Of a DNA stretch of 64,000 bases, positions 52,624-63,849 are shown one piece after another. Both the position numbers and the translations under genes were made by a program. This DNA is from Linyphia triangularis. Its lineage: Eukaryota > Arthropoda > Arachnida > Araneae > Linyphiidae. The stretch spans positions 13,977,501 through 14,041,500 of the forward strand of contig OZ021729.1 in NCBI GenBank assembly GCA_963978545.1, given 5' to 3'. The notes beneath the pieces were generated by a model. The model searched no databases. It saw nothing but the letters and a program-made list of their open reading frames with translations, and was not told the origin of the DNA. The first letter of the stretch is position 1. The number at the start of each line of letters is the position of its first letter.

Positions 52624-53082
52624 GTAATTTTGATTTCTCTGTAATTGGAGTCGTTTTCAATCAAAAACTTCGGATGTTTAATTGAAAATGCTAAAAATTG
52701 CTCTCAGTTAGTGTTTTGCTGATTTCTTGTTTGTGACTGAAAATGGGGCTAGACTGGATTTCTCCGTATAATATTTGTTTAATCTTTTATTTAATAAACA
52801 CCATAATTCAACCGAGAGCAATTTCTGAGAGTAATTAAAATATTCCTGCTAAATAGGGTTTCTTAAGTGGAGTCGTTGCCCTGTCCCTGCGGCACCTAAC
52901 ACAATTTTTTTTTTTGTTACTATAATACTTGTTGAAGTGTTTAGTTAAAACTTATGAATTTTTATACCAGGTTTATCAACACTAAGAAAAGATAATTAAC
53001 AACATCTGAAAGGAAATTACAAGATTTTTTTTTATTGCATCCTAAGGGGATGATATAAATAGTTAATTTCAAAATTTTCACT

Positions 53083-53177
<95 letters not shown>

Positions 53178-53179
53178 TT

Positions 53180-53262
<83 letters not shown>

Positions 53263-53266
53263 TTTT
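53083..53266. repeat. (TTTA)n microsatellite, about 46 units
   Basis: A tetranucleotide array with one TTTTA interruption near 53180, in the intron before the TM1 exon. Confidence 0.97.
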
Positions 53267-54210
53267 TGCTTAAAATAAATTGTATTGTATCAGTCCGACT
53301 GGTAAAAGTATATATGTATTTTTTTTTATTCATTCTCTTGAGCTATCCCTATGCAATACAGAAACTTTAAATACGTATCTCAAACGTAACTCAAAACAAT
53401 TTTTTGTAACTTTACGTAGCGTTTTTTTTCCAAAACGTTATCATAATATTAATGCAAAATTTGGAGGCACTATTCATAGATCTCTATCGAGTTTAAAAAT
53501 GCTGTTGTAAAGATATTTTTTTATTTATCAAAAAATGAAAAAAAATAGTAATAATAATAATAATAAATAAACAAGTTTAAGGAGTATAGAAGTTGAAAAA
53601 TATGCAAAATTGTTAAAATAAAACATCTTTTCAGTAGTATTGGAACTTGATAAGGAATTTGTATACCAAATTTAAGGTTATTATCTTTGATAGGTACTGA
53701 GAAAAAGTTACAAGAAATAGATCCATTTAACATGGGTTACATAGAAAAACCTTACTTAAAAAAGTTTATTAGCTTGATTAAAAAATTAAAAAATAATAAT
53801 AATATTTTTAAAAAAAACTCGTTTTTTCCTTCCAAACTGTTTTAATGATCTTTTACTAGTATTTTTACACCTGGTAAAAAATTAATGTCTTTTCATTCAA
53901 TACTTCAGTACACATAGTGGCCCAAACATGACACATTACTTTAATGGAGCTGGGTAAAATAAAGACCTTTCTCGAATGAACTTCTAAACTAACTAGAACT
54001 TTTACACAGTATAAAGTAACCTTACTAATTTGGAGGAGAATTTTTCCAGCAGTAAAAGTTGAAGCAGGAGAACTAATCTTTATGTTTTTATTTATGGTTC
54101 TTTCATATTCGCTTTCGTCCAGTGCCGTTGGTTACCCTATGGAAATAATTTTGGACCAAAACAGTTTCTAGGAATATTTTTCACATCTATGTATATTAAA
54201 TCCAAAGTTG

Positions 54211-54895
54211 GCTTATATTCGATGTTTAGTTCCGATATTAGTATTTTGATGTAGGCTGCCGAATGCTCTAAACAGGGTAACTTTAATAACAACTACACAG
54301 CTTATTCGATGTTTAGTTCTGATGTTGGTATTCTGATATTAGTTATTGCGATTTTAGTATACCTATGTTATCTCCACAATGATCCAAACAGGGTAACTTT
54401 AGTTATAGCCACACAGTATGCTAATACAGTTCTACTACACAGCTACACAGCTTATTCGATATTTAGTTCTGATGATGGTATTCTGATATTAGTTATTACT
54501 ATTTTAGTATCCCGATGTTATCTCCGCAATGATCCCAAACAGGGTAACTTTAGTTATAGCCACACAGTATGCTAATACAGTTCTACTACACAGCTACACA
54601 GCTTATTCGATATTTAGTTCTGATGATAGTATTCTGATATTAGTTATTGCGATTTTAGTATCCCGATGTTATCTCCACAATGATCCAAACAGGGTAACTT
54701 TAGTTATAGCCACACAGTATGCTAATGCAGTTCTACTACACAGCTACACAGATTATTCGATATTTAGTTCTGATGATGGTATTCTGATATTAGTTATTGT
54801 GATTTTAGTATCCCGATGTTATTTCCACAATGATCCAAACAGGGTAACTTTAGTTATAGCCTACACAGTATGCTAATACAGTTCTAATCAAGTAA
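54211..54895. repeat. 150-bp minisatellite, about 4.5 units
   Basis: The landmark TTATTCGAT recurs at 54302, 54452, 54603 and 54753 (periods 150, 151, 150), with a diverged half unit before 54301. Each unit holds TTTAGTTCTGATGATGGTAT and AACAGGGTAACTTTAGTTAT. Because 150 is a multiple of three, 50-residue repeats stay open in frame for up to 115 codons, but the 151-bp unit shifts the frame, so it is not a protein repeat. Confidence 0.93.
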
Positions 54896-55069
54896 CAAGG
54901 GACTTGCAAGATTCTACTCATTGGAAATATATCATTTTTAATGTTGGAGAGTGAAACCCCACTAGAATTCCATTACACATTTAACTTGGATTACTTACAG
55001 AGATGGTATTTTTTTGTTATATCTTATATATTTTAATGTCGGCTGATAACTTTTAGTTCTCCTTTACAG

Positions 55070-55164
55070 GTCCACATACCAGTTATCAAGGGCATCTCTC
55101 AAGTTGGGTACTCCGTTTCGTTAACCCTTCTTCTGATAGCGTGTCTTCTTTTAGGAAGCGTCAG
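55070..55164 (+). CDS. PTH1R-like: Class B1 GPCR (PTH receptor-like), TM1 exon
   Basis: An acceptor CCTTTACAG and a strong GTAAGA donor bound 95 bp (phase 0 in, phase 2 out), residues 115-146. The frame reads a short linker, then QVGYSVSLTLLLIACLLLG, a clear first transmembrane helix. The VGYSVSL string is shared with PTH receptors (TVGYSVSL) and is similar in other secretin-family members. The exon ends inside the Arg codon that starts intracellular loop 1, the position at which vertebrate class B genes also separate the TM1 and TM2 exons. It follows a 150-bp minisatellite in the preceding intron. Confidence 0.93.
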
Positions 55165-55289
55165 GTAAGATAAGATTTTCATCTCTCTTAGTTTTTTCCA
55201 ATCACACCCGGATAAATTTGGGCTAAGAGTGTTATAACTCAATCAATGGGAGCATATGTTCAAGTTTTACATAGCAAAGTAAATAATTG

Positions 55290-55810
55290 TTGAAAGTTAT
55301 ACGTATGTATTTAAAAGTTATGTAATTAAAAGTTAAATGTATATATTTGAAAGTTATGTAATTAAAAGTTAAATGTATCTATTTAAAAGTTATATAATTA
55401 AAAGTTAAATGTATCTATTTAAAAGTTAAAATTATCTTAAAGTTATATAATAAAAATTTAAATTTATGTATTTAAAAGTTCAAGTTATCTTAAAAGTTAT
55501 ATTGAAATTGATATATTTAAAAATTAAATTTATCTTAAAAGTTATATTGAAATTGATATATTTAAAAATTAAATTTATCTTAAAAGTTATATTGAAATTG
55601 ATATTTAAAAATTAAATTTATCTTAAAAGTTATATTGAAATTGATATATTTAAAAATTAAATTTATCTTAAAAGTTATATTGAAATTGATATATTTAAAA
55701 ATTAAATTTATCTTAAAAGTTAGATTTATTAAATTTATCTTAAAAGTTAGATTTATTAATTTATCTTAAAAGTTAGATTTATTAAATTTATCTTAAAAGT
55801 TAGATTTAAG
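55290..55810. repeat. 45-bp AT-rich satellite in the TM1-TM2 intron
   Basis: Units with TTATATTGAAATTGATATAT and TTAAATTTATCTTAAAAG repeat at 45 bp (55501, 55546 and on), preceded by related AAAGTTAAATGTAT units and followed by shorter TTAGATTTATTAAATT units. Confidence 0.9.
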
Positions 55811-56369
55811 TACATGTAATTATAAAAGTCAAATTTATATAATCTTTCAAAATCAAGCACAATTTTATCCTGCATACTTAAAGTATCAGGAGTAGCAAGC
55901 GCAGAAATTGCTATTGCCCCGCGTTAGCATAAAAGCCCAATTCAAATTGGTTTAGTCGATTGTAAGTATTTAATCTGTCTTCTTTTACCGCTTATCTTCA
56001 ATGTCTTCACTTCTACAACAAAATATCGAAATGCAATTCCATTCTAGGTAACTTATACTAATCAAGAAACCTATAGAAAAAAAAAGTGGTTGACATTGGG
56101 GAATCTCAAGTTATATTATTATGCCCCTTAAGGGGTGGGAAAGAGGGGTTGGAATGGTTTTTAGAAATATCCTTAAGACAAAGACATATGACATATAATT
56201 TCAAAATTTCATCAAGTTCGGAATGAGAATAACTGTAGAATTTTATTTAAAGTAAACACACCCTCATATACTCTTCTTTATATTGATTATGTAAAAGATA
56301 TTTTTATTGCTTCGATAAATCTGAATCATAACTCTTATTAGGGTTTCTGTTGCTTAATTTTCAATTTAG

Positions 56370-56481
56370 GAGGCTTCGTTGTCCACGAAATAATCTTCAT
56401 CTTCAACTGTTTGCATCCTTCATTCTTCGAGCGTCAGTGTCTTTATTCCGTGACATGACATACGGAAGCAGCCTGGAACAG
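56370..56481 (+). CDS. PTH1R-like: Class B1 GPCR (PTH receptor-like), ICL1-TM2 exon
   Basis: The acceptor is CAATTTAG and the donor GTAAGA; 112 bp, phase 2 in and phase 0 out, residues 146-183. It reads RRLRCPRNNLHLQLFASF then ILRA and LFRD. This is the hallmark loop-1/TM2 block of secretin-family receptors (RRLHCTRNYIHMHLF-SF-LRA in vertebrates), including the loop-1 Arg-Cys-x-Arg-Asn and the TM2 histidine. The segment after LFRD (about residues 175-183) enters extracellular loop 1, the most variable part of the family. The next exon, expected to start in phase 0 and to carry a TM3 motif such as NYxWILxEGLYLH, was not seen before 64000, so the gene is 3'-incomplete here. Confidence 0.93.
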
Positions 56482-56972
56482 GTAAGAACACTTTATTAGA
56501 TCTATTTCTTCTTCTTCTCTTAAAGTGTCACATAAGCTGAACCCATATATTTGAGAAAATCACGAACTATTTTATACAGCTCAAGACAAGTTTAACAGTT
56601 AAAAAAATTATGAGTAGTCTGGAAATGTTTGGGAAGTGCTGATGGTATACATCCTTAGATGGTAGCACAATAGAAAAGAAAAGATAACAATTTGAATACG
56701 TTGATGAAACCAAAAACTTTTCAAACCTCTAACTCTGATGAACTTCCAACGAAGTAATTTTAAGCAATTGTAAAAGAAAGGAGGTTGGACCTGCTAGTTG
56801 TATTAGTATTTCTCAACTAATTTTTTAAAACAATGTAAAAGTAATATTATAGAAAGTTTCAATGTCGATTGACATCCTTATAAATGCTTTTTATCAAAAT
56901 AAAAAAAATCTCTGAACAGTCAAATGTGGTAACGCTCAAAATGAACTATAAAGTAAAATCCATTTTGGAGTA
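56482..56972. other. Sequence downstream of the TM2 exon, nothing recognised
   Basis: Presumably the next receptor intron. No exon-like frame with class B TM3 motifs could be found. Confidence 0.55.
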
Positions 56973-57153
56973 TGCCGACCAAACGGTATAGTGGTTAGCG
57001 TACTAGCTTCTAGACCGCGAGGTTGCGGGTTCGAGTCCCGTGTTGGCATGGGTGTTTGTAAATGTATGTTGGCTTGTCTAATGACGAAAGTTTCGGCGCA
57101 TTATAGCCCTCGTGTTGCTGACGGCGCCAGATAATCTGAATACAACCAACCAA
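56973..57153 (+). mobile_element. tRNA-derived SINE (family 1), full length
   Basis: It begins TGCCGACCAAACGG, with an A-box-like TATAGTGGTTAGCG, a B box GGTTCGAGTCC and a tail TACAACCAACCAA. The flanking CCATTTTGGAGTA at 56960-56972 and 57154-57166 is a 13-bp target duplication. Confidence 0.93.
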
Positions 57154-57204
57154 CCATTTTGGAGTAATGAGCGGCATCGGCTAATAGTGTTAATTTAATT
57201 ATTA

Positions 57205-57418
57205 GTAGATTTATTTATTTATTTATTTATTTATATGTTTGCTTGTTTGTTTGTTTCTTTGTTTATTTATTTATTTATTTATTTATGTATCCATCTATTC
57301 ATCAATTCATTTATATATTTATTTATTTATTTATTTATCCATCTATTCATCAATTTATTTATTTATTCATTCATTCATTCATTCATTCATTCATTCATTC
57401 ATTCATTCATTCATTCAT

Positions 57419-57465
<47 letters not shown>

Positions 57466-57538
57466 TGTATTTATTTATGTATTTATTTATGTATTTATTT
57501 ATGTATTTATTTATTTATGTATTTATTTATTTATGTAT

Positions 57539-57589
<51 letters not shown>

Positions 57590-57734
57590 TTCATTCATTC
57601 ATTCATTCATTCATTCATTCATTCATTCATTCATTCATTCATTCATTCATTCATTCATTTATTTATTTATTCATTCATTCATTCATTCATTCATTCATTC
57701 ATTCATTTATTCATTCATTCATTCATTTATTTAA
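57205..57734. repeat. Long compound tetranucleotide microsatellite (TTTA/TTCA/TGTA)n
   Basis: About 530 bp of ATTT units with blocks of ATTC and ATGT. Open frames in all three + frames (Ile-His-Ser-Phe or Leu-Phe-Ile-Tyr) are artefacts. Confidence 0.97.
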
Positions 57735-58502
57735 ATTTCTTAAAATAGTAATATAGTTCGACACACAGAGCACTTAGAATGTTAAAGTCCCGTTTTTCTA
57801 TTATATTTTTAGCATAGATTTTACATTTCAAACAAGAACCTTAATTAAATCCTTACTAAGTATACACGTTTTAACTTTCTCTCCGACAAAAGTTCAAGAA
57901 AAGTCAGCCTCAAATAATAAACAAAGTGACTTTGTGCCCTATCTTTAGTCCCATTCAAAACAACTTTTCAATATTTTTTTTTTCCGCCTTTAAAAGCTGT
58001 TTTTTTTTTAGTGGAAGTTTCCAAGTAATTAAGCACCAGAATCATACTTCTCATATCATGACCATACTAATTTAAAAAGTCATGTACATTTGTATATCGC
58101 GAAGAAAACTAATTAGGCCTTTTGGATGAAGTGTAAAAAGTAAATTATTTCTTCAAAACAAAGAGATGAGATATGGTGAAGTTAGTTGAGAGGAACTCAG
58201 AAGAGAGGAAAAACTAAGTATTTGCTCTTCAGTTAATATTTTTTTGCCTTTTTGCGCTTTTTGCGTTGAAACTAATCTTGCCTCTGCATTACAGGGGCGT
58301 TCCAAAATTACATAAAAGTATAAATGAAGAACTATTTTAATTTAAAGAAAAATTTAATATTTGAATAAAGAAAGTCATGTAATATTTATCAAAGTAAAAT
58401 TTTTTCCAATAACAGTCTTTTCAAAACAATAAAACAATAATTTTTTATAAAAAAAAAAATAATAATCTTTATTTTCATTGTCATAACCACACCTTTCACT
58501 TC
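57735..58502. other. Unique AT-rich sequence, nothing recognised
   Basis: No frame or repeat could be supported. Confidence 0.55.
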
Positions 58503-58515
58503 TGAATTCTAATTG

Positions 58516-58715
58516 CCAACCTAATGGCTGTGAGGTTAGCGCTCTGGCCTCACAAGTCAAAGTTGCCGGGTTCGAATCCAGGGTTAGACATGGATGTTAA
58601 TCCATGTCTAACCCAGGTTCTCATCCATGGTTCGGAATCCACGTTAAGCTGTAGGTCCCGGCCTAATTAGTCGTTATTGTGAACAAAAATAGGTCGTTGA
58701 GCGTACAAACAAACT
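58516..58715 (+). mobile_element. tRNA-derived SINE (family 2), full length
   Basis: CCTAATGGCTGTGAGGTTAG and GCTCTGGCCTC resemble a tRNA 5' half (A box), GGGTTCGAATCCAGGG the B box; the tail contains GGAATCCACGTTAAGCTGTA and ends AACAAAC. The flanking TGAATTCTAATTG at 58503-58515 and 58716-58728 is a perfect 13-bp target duplication. Part of the B-box region is palindromic (GACATGGAT ... ATCCATGTC). Confidence 0.92.
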
Positions 58716-58728
58716 TGAATTCTAATTG

Positions 58729-60372
58729 AAAGGAGGTTTCTTGTTTGTTGAAATAATTTTCATAAATTTTAACATTTCGAAAACGATGGTAAACTACATA
58801 ATATCAGTTTTAATGATCCGACAAAAATTATTCCTTGTTATTACAGTGAAAAAATTGAAATTTAATCACAAAACCATAATTAAAGTGGATAAATCATCTG
58901 TGTATTTTCCCTTTTCTCTTTTTGACTTTAACTTTTGAAATTTATTTTATTTTCAGACTTAACTTAATGTTTCCTAATCTTATAAAAGTATTTTCAAAGC
59001 TTGTTTCATGTAAACAAATGAACCAAACTCAACTTAAAAAATAAATAAATTGAAACAATAGAGGACGTTGAGGATAGGCTAGTTATATTTTTGCCAAAAG
59101 GCAAAAAAAAATTACGGAATCCATTTTGAGGTTTTTAGTACATCACAATATTTGGAATGTTATCTATACAATGGGGCAATGGTGGGCAATGCTTTCATCC
59201 GAAGTATTTTTTTAAAAATTTCGAAAAAGTAACATCTCTGAAAAAACCCATTTATTTTGTACTATAAACGCTCTTTTCTCAAAATGTTGTTTTTCATACA
59301 AATGTACCTTTTTCTCACGATCTACTCAATATTTTGCTTTGAGTTTTTTTTCCAGGTACATATTGTATTTTTACACAACAGACATATGCTTTTACAGAAA
59401 TGTTGATAAGATTTTTTTTTTTTTAAGTTTGTTAAAAAATATTCAAAACATCATAAATCTTAAACAAAATTTTGTTTTTACAAAAGCATTTGTCAATCTA
59501 TGTAAAAGTGTCTAAACATTGGCTGTACAAAATTTTAAATCAATGCTATGAGTAGCTTCTGAGAAAAAGGTACATAAAAAAGGCCTTTTTAACATGGACG
59601 AGATAGAACCTTCCCACGCCCCTTAAATTTTTATTTCCGTAAGTAAACACCATTTATTCATGGTAAACGTATATTTAGGACCTAAGAAATAAACCAATTA
59701 AAGATTTCCGAACGTAGTTAATTAAACTTTACATAATTAATATTTATCATTGAATAGTCATTTTTAAGGCAATCATGCTCTATAATTGTGGAAATATCCT
59801 GGATTTTTCTGAACTACAAAAAACATTAGAAACTTTGAATACGCACAAAATACTCCCAGAACACAAGGTTCCACCAAAAGTCACCACACTTAAAACGTAC
59901 CAGTAAAATGAAATCTTCTGGTGCTGTCTCTCACAAGAATAGCTCCCACCAAGAAGTCTAGCGTTGCCTGTTGCAATGGAAACATAACTAATCTATTTTC
60001 CACGGGGAATTCTAGAAGAAAGACATCAACATTGGCTTGATGAATGCCTTGAATATGTATTGGTAATATTTATAGATTACCAGTAAAGATTGATATGAAT
60101 AAACTATTTCTCTTTACCAAGAAGAATGCCGTTTTGTTAACTTATAGGTCTCCAATATTCTGTATGCAGCACCCTTATTCCAGCAAATTGACAAGTCATG
60201 TTTCAATAGCAACAGCCGCCTTCTTGACTTTCTATTGGGAGCTTTTCTCCGAATAGACACACAGTAGTTGGTATTTGCAAACACTCAATTCGATAAATAA
60301 GTAGTTTTAAACAATTCCGATACGCATTTCTTCATTTTTCGTTACCTCAGAGTATTTTCAAATTAATATCTA
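58729..60372. other. AT-rich sequence with one diverged dispersed repeat
   Basis: 59300-59600 carries ATGTACCTTTTTCTCA and, inverted, TGAGAAAAAGGTACAT, as in the element at 363-960. No coding frame is supported. Confidence 0.45.
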
Positions 60373-60546
60373 CAGTCAAACATCCCGTTAACGCGAAGTC
60401 AGTGGGACCAGCGAAATTGTTCGCATTAACCGAATTTCATGTTAAACGAATAAATTTACGTTAAGTTTTAAGTACGGAGAACTACTCTTACTTCATGTTA
60501 AATGTTATTTCATAATAAGCTAGTTCGCGTTAACGGAGTTTGACTG
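60373..60546. mobile_element. pogo/Tigger-like MITE, copy 2 (opposite orientation)
   Basis: 174 bp, ends CAGTCAAACATCCCGTTAAC and (read inward from the right) CAGTCAAACTCCGTTAACGC, flanked by TA at 60371-60372 and 60547-60548. The reverse complement is collinear with 51614-51785, sharing ATTTATTCGTTTAACATGAA and CGAACAATTTCG. Confidence 0.85.
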
Positions 60547-60548
60547 TA

Positions 60549-61762
60549 TTTAAAAAAAAAAAAAAAAAAAACTGTTGAAGCATAGCAAAAGTGGTACATA
60601 ACACATTTGGATTTATAAGGAACATTAAACGTATTGTTTTTTCGGCCAGAGTTTGTAAATGAGGGTTTTAGACAATGTAAGAAGTGAGGTGAAAAAAAGT
60701 GGAAGGGATGCCCAAAAGTTGGTGACTAGGCCTCCCCCCCCCCCCCTTCCCCTCCCAACGATAAATTTTAAAATGTCCTGTCTTATATTAAAAATATTAA
60801 CTAGGAAAGATATAATATATACTTCCTAACACTTTATAGTAGTATGATATATACCATAAATAGATTTCATTTTTACATTTAAAAACTTTAAATCACTTTT
60901 TCTCAATGTCACAACATTTAAAGGTTAATGTTATTTTCTTTTAGTATTTTTTAGACTAATTGAGTGTTTTTAAAAGTGAAGGGAGGGATTTCAGGGGTTC
61001 TAGAAGTGGGGGGACGCATGGATATTTTCTTGAAAAGTGAGAGGACGTGTCAACCCGCGTCTATCCACACTTCTAGCACTGGTTTTAGAAGAAGGTAAGC
61101 TTGTCAAAATTTGTTTGTCTGCTAATAACCAACTTAGAATTCTTTTAGATTTCTTCCGCTCAGACACTCATTTTCAATACCGATGGTGAGACTTTATTTG
61201 CTATACACTTAAAATCTTTATCCTCATACTTTAACGTAACGTACCAAAAGTTTCTACAGATTCTCCACTAATTTTTCTGTCTTGCCATAAATTCATTAGC
61301 TCGTCATGTAGTTTTTTCTTTCCTAAAAATATTTGTGTTAGCTGTCGAAGGCGTTGCTAAACATAGTCGCTATTATAAGAGCATGGAAAACATCGTTCTG
61401 AGAATCTGTGAGATGCATTGTCCAGGGAATTCATTTCTCAGAACATTAATAATGAACTTTGAATAATGAACTTGAAAGAAATATAAGGCCGTGTTGTTCT
61501 TTGATCTAGAAATGAATACATACTGCTTCAAAACAACTCTGACTTTCGATTATCATATATTCTCTGAAATATTCCCACTTTCATTTTATTGAGGTAATTG
61601 AACATTATACGCGCAGATAGACATCCTTTGAAGTTTTTTTTAACTTTCAAAGGGAATTATTATTAAAAGAATTTTTTTAAATTCTTGTTTGTGGTGTAGG
61701 GGCGAGGAAGTTTTATTGTTGTCTCTACGGGGAAAATTGTTTTGTTTCTTGATAGGAAAGTT
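60549..61762. other. AT-rich sequence with poly-A and poly-C runs
   Basis: Poly-A directly after the MITE (60552-60570), poly-C near 60735-60746. No gene or element recognised. Confidence 0.5.
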
Positions 61763-62388
61763 CAGGGTGGCTACAGAACCTGGAATTCAGGGAAATGTCA
61801 GGGAATTTCACTCTTCTGAAAAAATCTGGGAAATGTCAGGACATTTTGTAAAATTACTCTTTAATCAGGGGAAAAAGCCATTGAACAAAAAAATGTCATG
61901 TGTTTTTTAAAAGCCCCTCAATATCTGGTTAGTTGGCCGATTTAGGAGTACTATGATTCCGACCTTTTTCTGTTGTTAGCAGCTAAGCCTAACCGGCTAA
62001 TCCTCTCCTTCCGTCTGTTGATGTTCCGTTTTTTATTTTTTTACTATCTGGGATCATTGTTATGCCTGGAACAATTGTTAGAATTTTGGTTATTCTCTAA
62101 CTTAGAATCGCGGATGCCGGCGCCTTATTTATAAACAAATCCTCAAACTTCAATCTGACTGCATCCTTTACAGACATAATTATTTTTCTTCTTACCTTGC
62201 TTTTTTTGTCAACAGAAATATAATAGAAACCTTATTATTTGGGTTACATTTTTAGTTATCCTATAACTTAGAAGCATCCTATAACGTAAACGTCGGCAAA
62301 AATACACATCAGGGAATTTTTAAGAGAATTTTTTAGAAATCAGGGAAATGTCAGGGAATTTCGTTTCTCAAATTGTGTAGCCAGCCTG
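61763..62388. mobile_element. hAT-like MITE with CAGGGAAATGTC subterminal repeats
   Basis: The left end CAGGGTGGCTACAGAA and the right end read inward CAGGCTGGCTACACAA are inverted repeats of hAT type. Both subterminal zones carry CAGGGAAATGTCAGGGAATT. Flanks GGAAAGTT / GAAAGGAT are at best a decayed 8-bp duplication. The 73-codon frame at 61689-61910 runs across the border and is not a gene. Confidence 0.65.
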
Positions 62389-62409
62389 GAAAGGATTTTG
62401 TGAATAGGG

Positions 62410-62500
62410 GAGTTGCCAATATTTTAGCAAGCGAAGCGAGCCTATGTTTGCAAAGCAATGTAACTTTTAGAGAACAAAGCGTACTGGTGCTTAAGTAGGT
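62410..62500 (+). repeat. Fragment of the Helitron-like family
   Basis: AGCAAGCGAAGCGAGCCTAT followed by GTTTGCAAAGCAATG matches the 3' zone of the element at 42684-43881 (GAGCGAAGCGAGCCTATGC, TTGCATAGCAATG). Confidence 0.55.
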
Positions 62501-62549
62501 AGAACCTATCAGCAAGTGATTCTTTTAAAAAACTAGGATCCATATTGTA

Positions 62550-62680
62550 GTGATGTGCTCTAATGGATGTCGAACCAGGGACTCCTAGATCAGTAGACAG
62601 GCGTGTTACCCACTAGACAAAAGTGACCACTAGTGTCTATGTTTTTTTTATCTGTCATGTGTACACTGGACCTCCCCATA
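62550..62680 (-). mobile_element. tRNA-derived SINE (family 4), copy 1
   Basis: On the minus strand CTTTTGTCTAGTGGGTAACA is an A-box region and CCTGGTTCGACATCC a B box, followed by AGAGCACATCACTACA. Confidence 0.65.
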
Positions 62681-62869
62681 GCCACTTTCCAGTGAGTCGC
62701 GTAAGAGCAAATGATTGAGTTGTTTACGTGTGAATTGAGTGCCTTGCGTGAGAATTGAGTGAGTTGCTTGTGGCAGTGAATCGCCAGATGTTGCTAGCTA
62801 AGTTGATAGTGTGGAAGTCGCGCGCTATTTTCAGAAGGCGCCGATAGATTTCAGCATGATTCAGCTGTC

Positions 62870-62995
62870 CGGTAGTCACCAATGTAGCGATGTGCGGTAA
62901 CGGGAGTTGAACCAGGGTTACCCACTAGACAAAAGTGACCACTTGTGTCTAGGTATTTTTTCTATTGTTTGTACACGAGATCACTACAATATCTT
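62870..62995 (-). mobile_element. tRNA-derived SINE (family 4), copy 2, internally deleted
   Basis: It shares CACTTTTGTCTAGTGGGTAA with copy 1 but joins directly to CCTGGTTCAACTCCCG, so about 30 bases between A and B boxes are missing. The flank ATCACTACAATAT resembles the other copy's GTAGTGAT end. Confidence 0.6.
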
Positions 62996-63422
62996 GACCG
63001 GTCTCCGCAAAGCAGGATCATGCATCTAGTGATCTTGTATGACCTCTAAACGTAGAATTAAATGCTTAATAATTTATTTCAAGGAATATTTTACCCAAAT
63101 ACAAAAAAGATTTAGGTTGAATAATTAATTGTACAAGCACATTATAAATTTTAGGAAATTCAAACCACTCTCGTCAAAAGCGCTGTCATGTTTCTTATGC
63201 ATATTAATTCTAAGTTACGTATTATATCATGGAGCTAACATGATTCTCTTAATTGAAAAAAAACTTAGGTTGTTCCCGATAACGTTACCAAACTACAGCT
63301 TCGACATTTGCTTCATTTTGAAAAGAATTTTCAACTAAATTATCTTTTTCAGTAAAAAAATATTGCTCGAATGATGAGTTTAAAAATATTTATTATTTCA
63401 GCATTTTTGCATGGTACAGTAC

Positions 63423-63469
<47 letters not shown>

Positions 63470-63818
63470 AAGATGGCTATGTGTAATTGATGAAATAAAT
63501 CGATCCTTCCCCGCTTGAAAGTAAATGCTTGGATTTGCCCTCAAGATCGGTGAAAACATTTTCGCTCATAAGTGGTGTGTTTATACACATAATGAACTGA
63601 AATTTGGTTTTTGGGATAAACGAAGTATTCTAAATCAAATAAAAACATAAAAAATAGAAGTTTGAATCGAATTTTTCAAAGATAGAGTTAAAATTACTTT
63701 GTAAGCAGCCCCCTCAAAAATGTTGTACCAGACATATAGAAAATCGTAAACAAAACATTTTGGTGCAAACCGCAAGATTCTACGATAATTAAAACCAAAG
63801 ATATAGCAATCGTTAGTG

Positions 63819-63849
<31 letters not shown>

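Noticed and set aside
54309..54876. Repeated 50-residue hydrophobic protein
   Set aside because: It is a minisatellite with a 151-bp unit that breaks the frame, and it lies within the receptor intron.
56973..57050. Possible functional tRNA gene
   Set aside because: A and B boxes are present but the cloverleaf 3' half is replaced by a SINE body, and the same unit recurs with target duplications.
57235..57756. Long open frames in all three + frames (up to 173 codons)
   Set aside because: They come entirely from the tetranucleotide microsatellite; residues are only Leu/Phe/Ile/Tyr/His/Ser strings.
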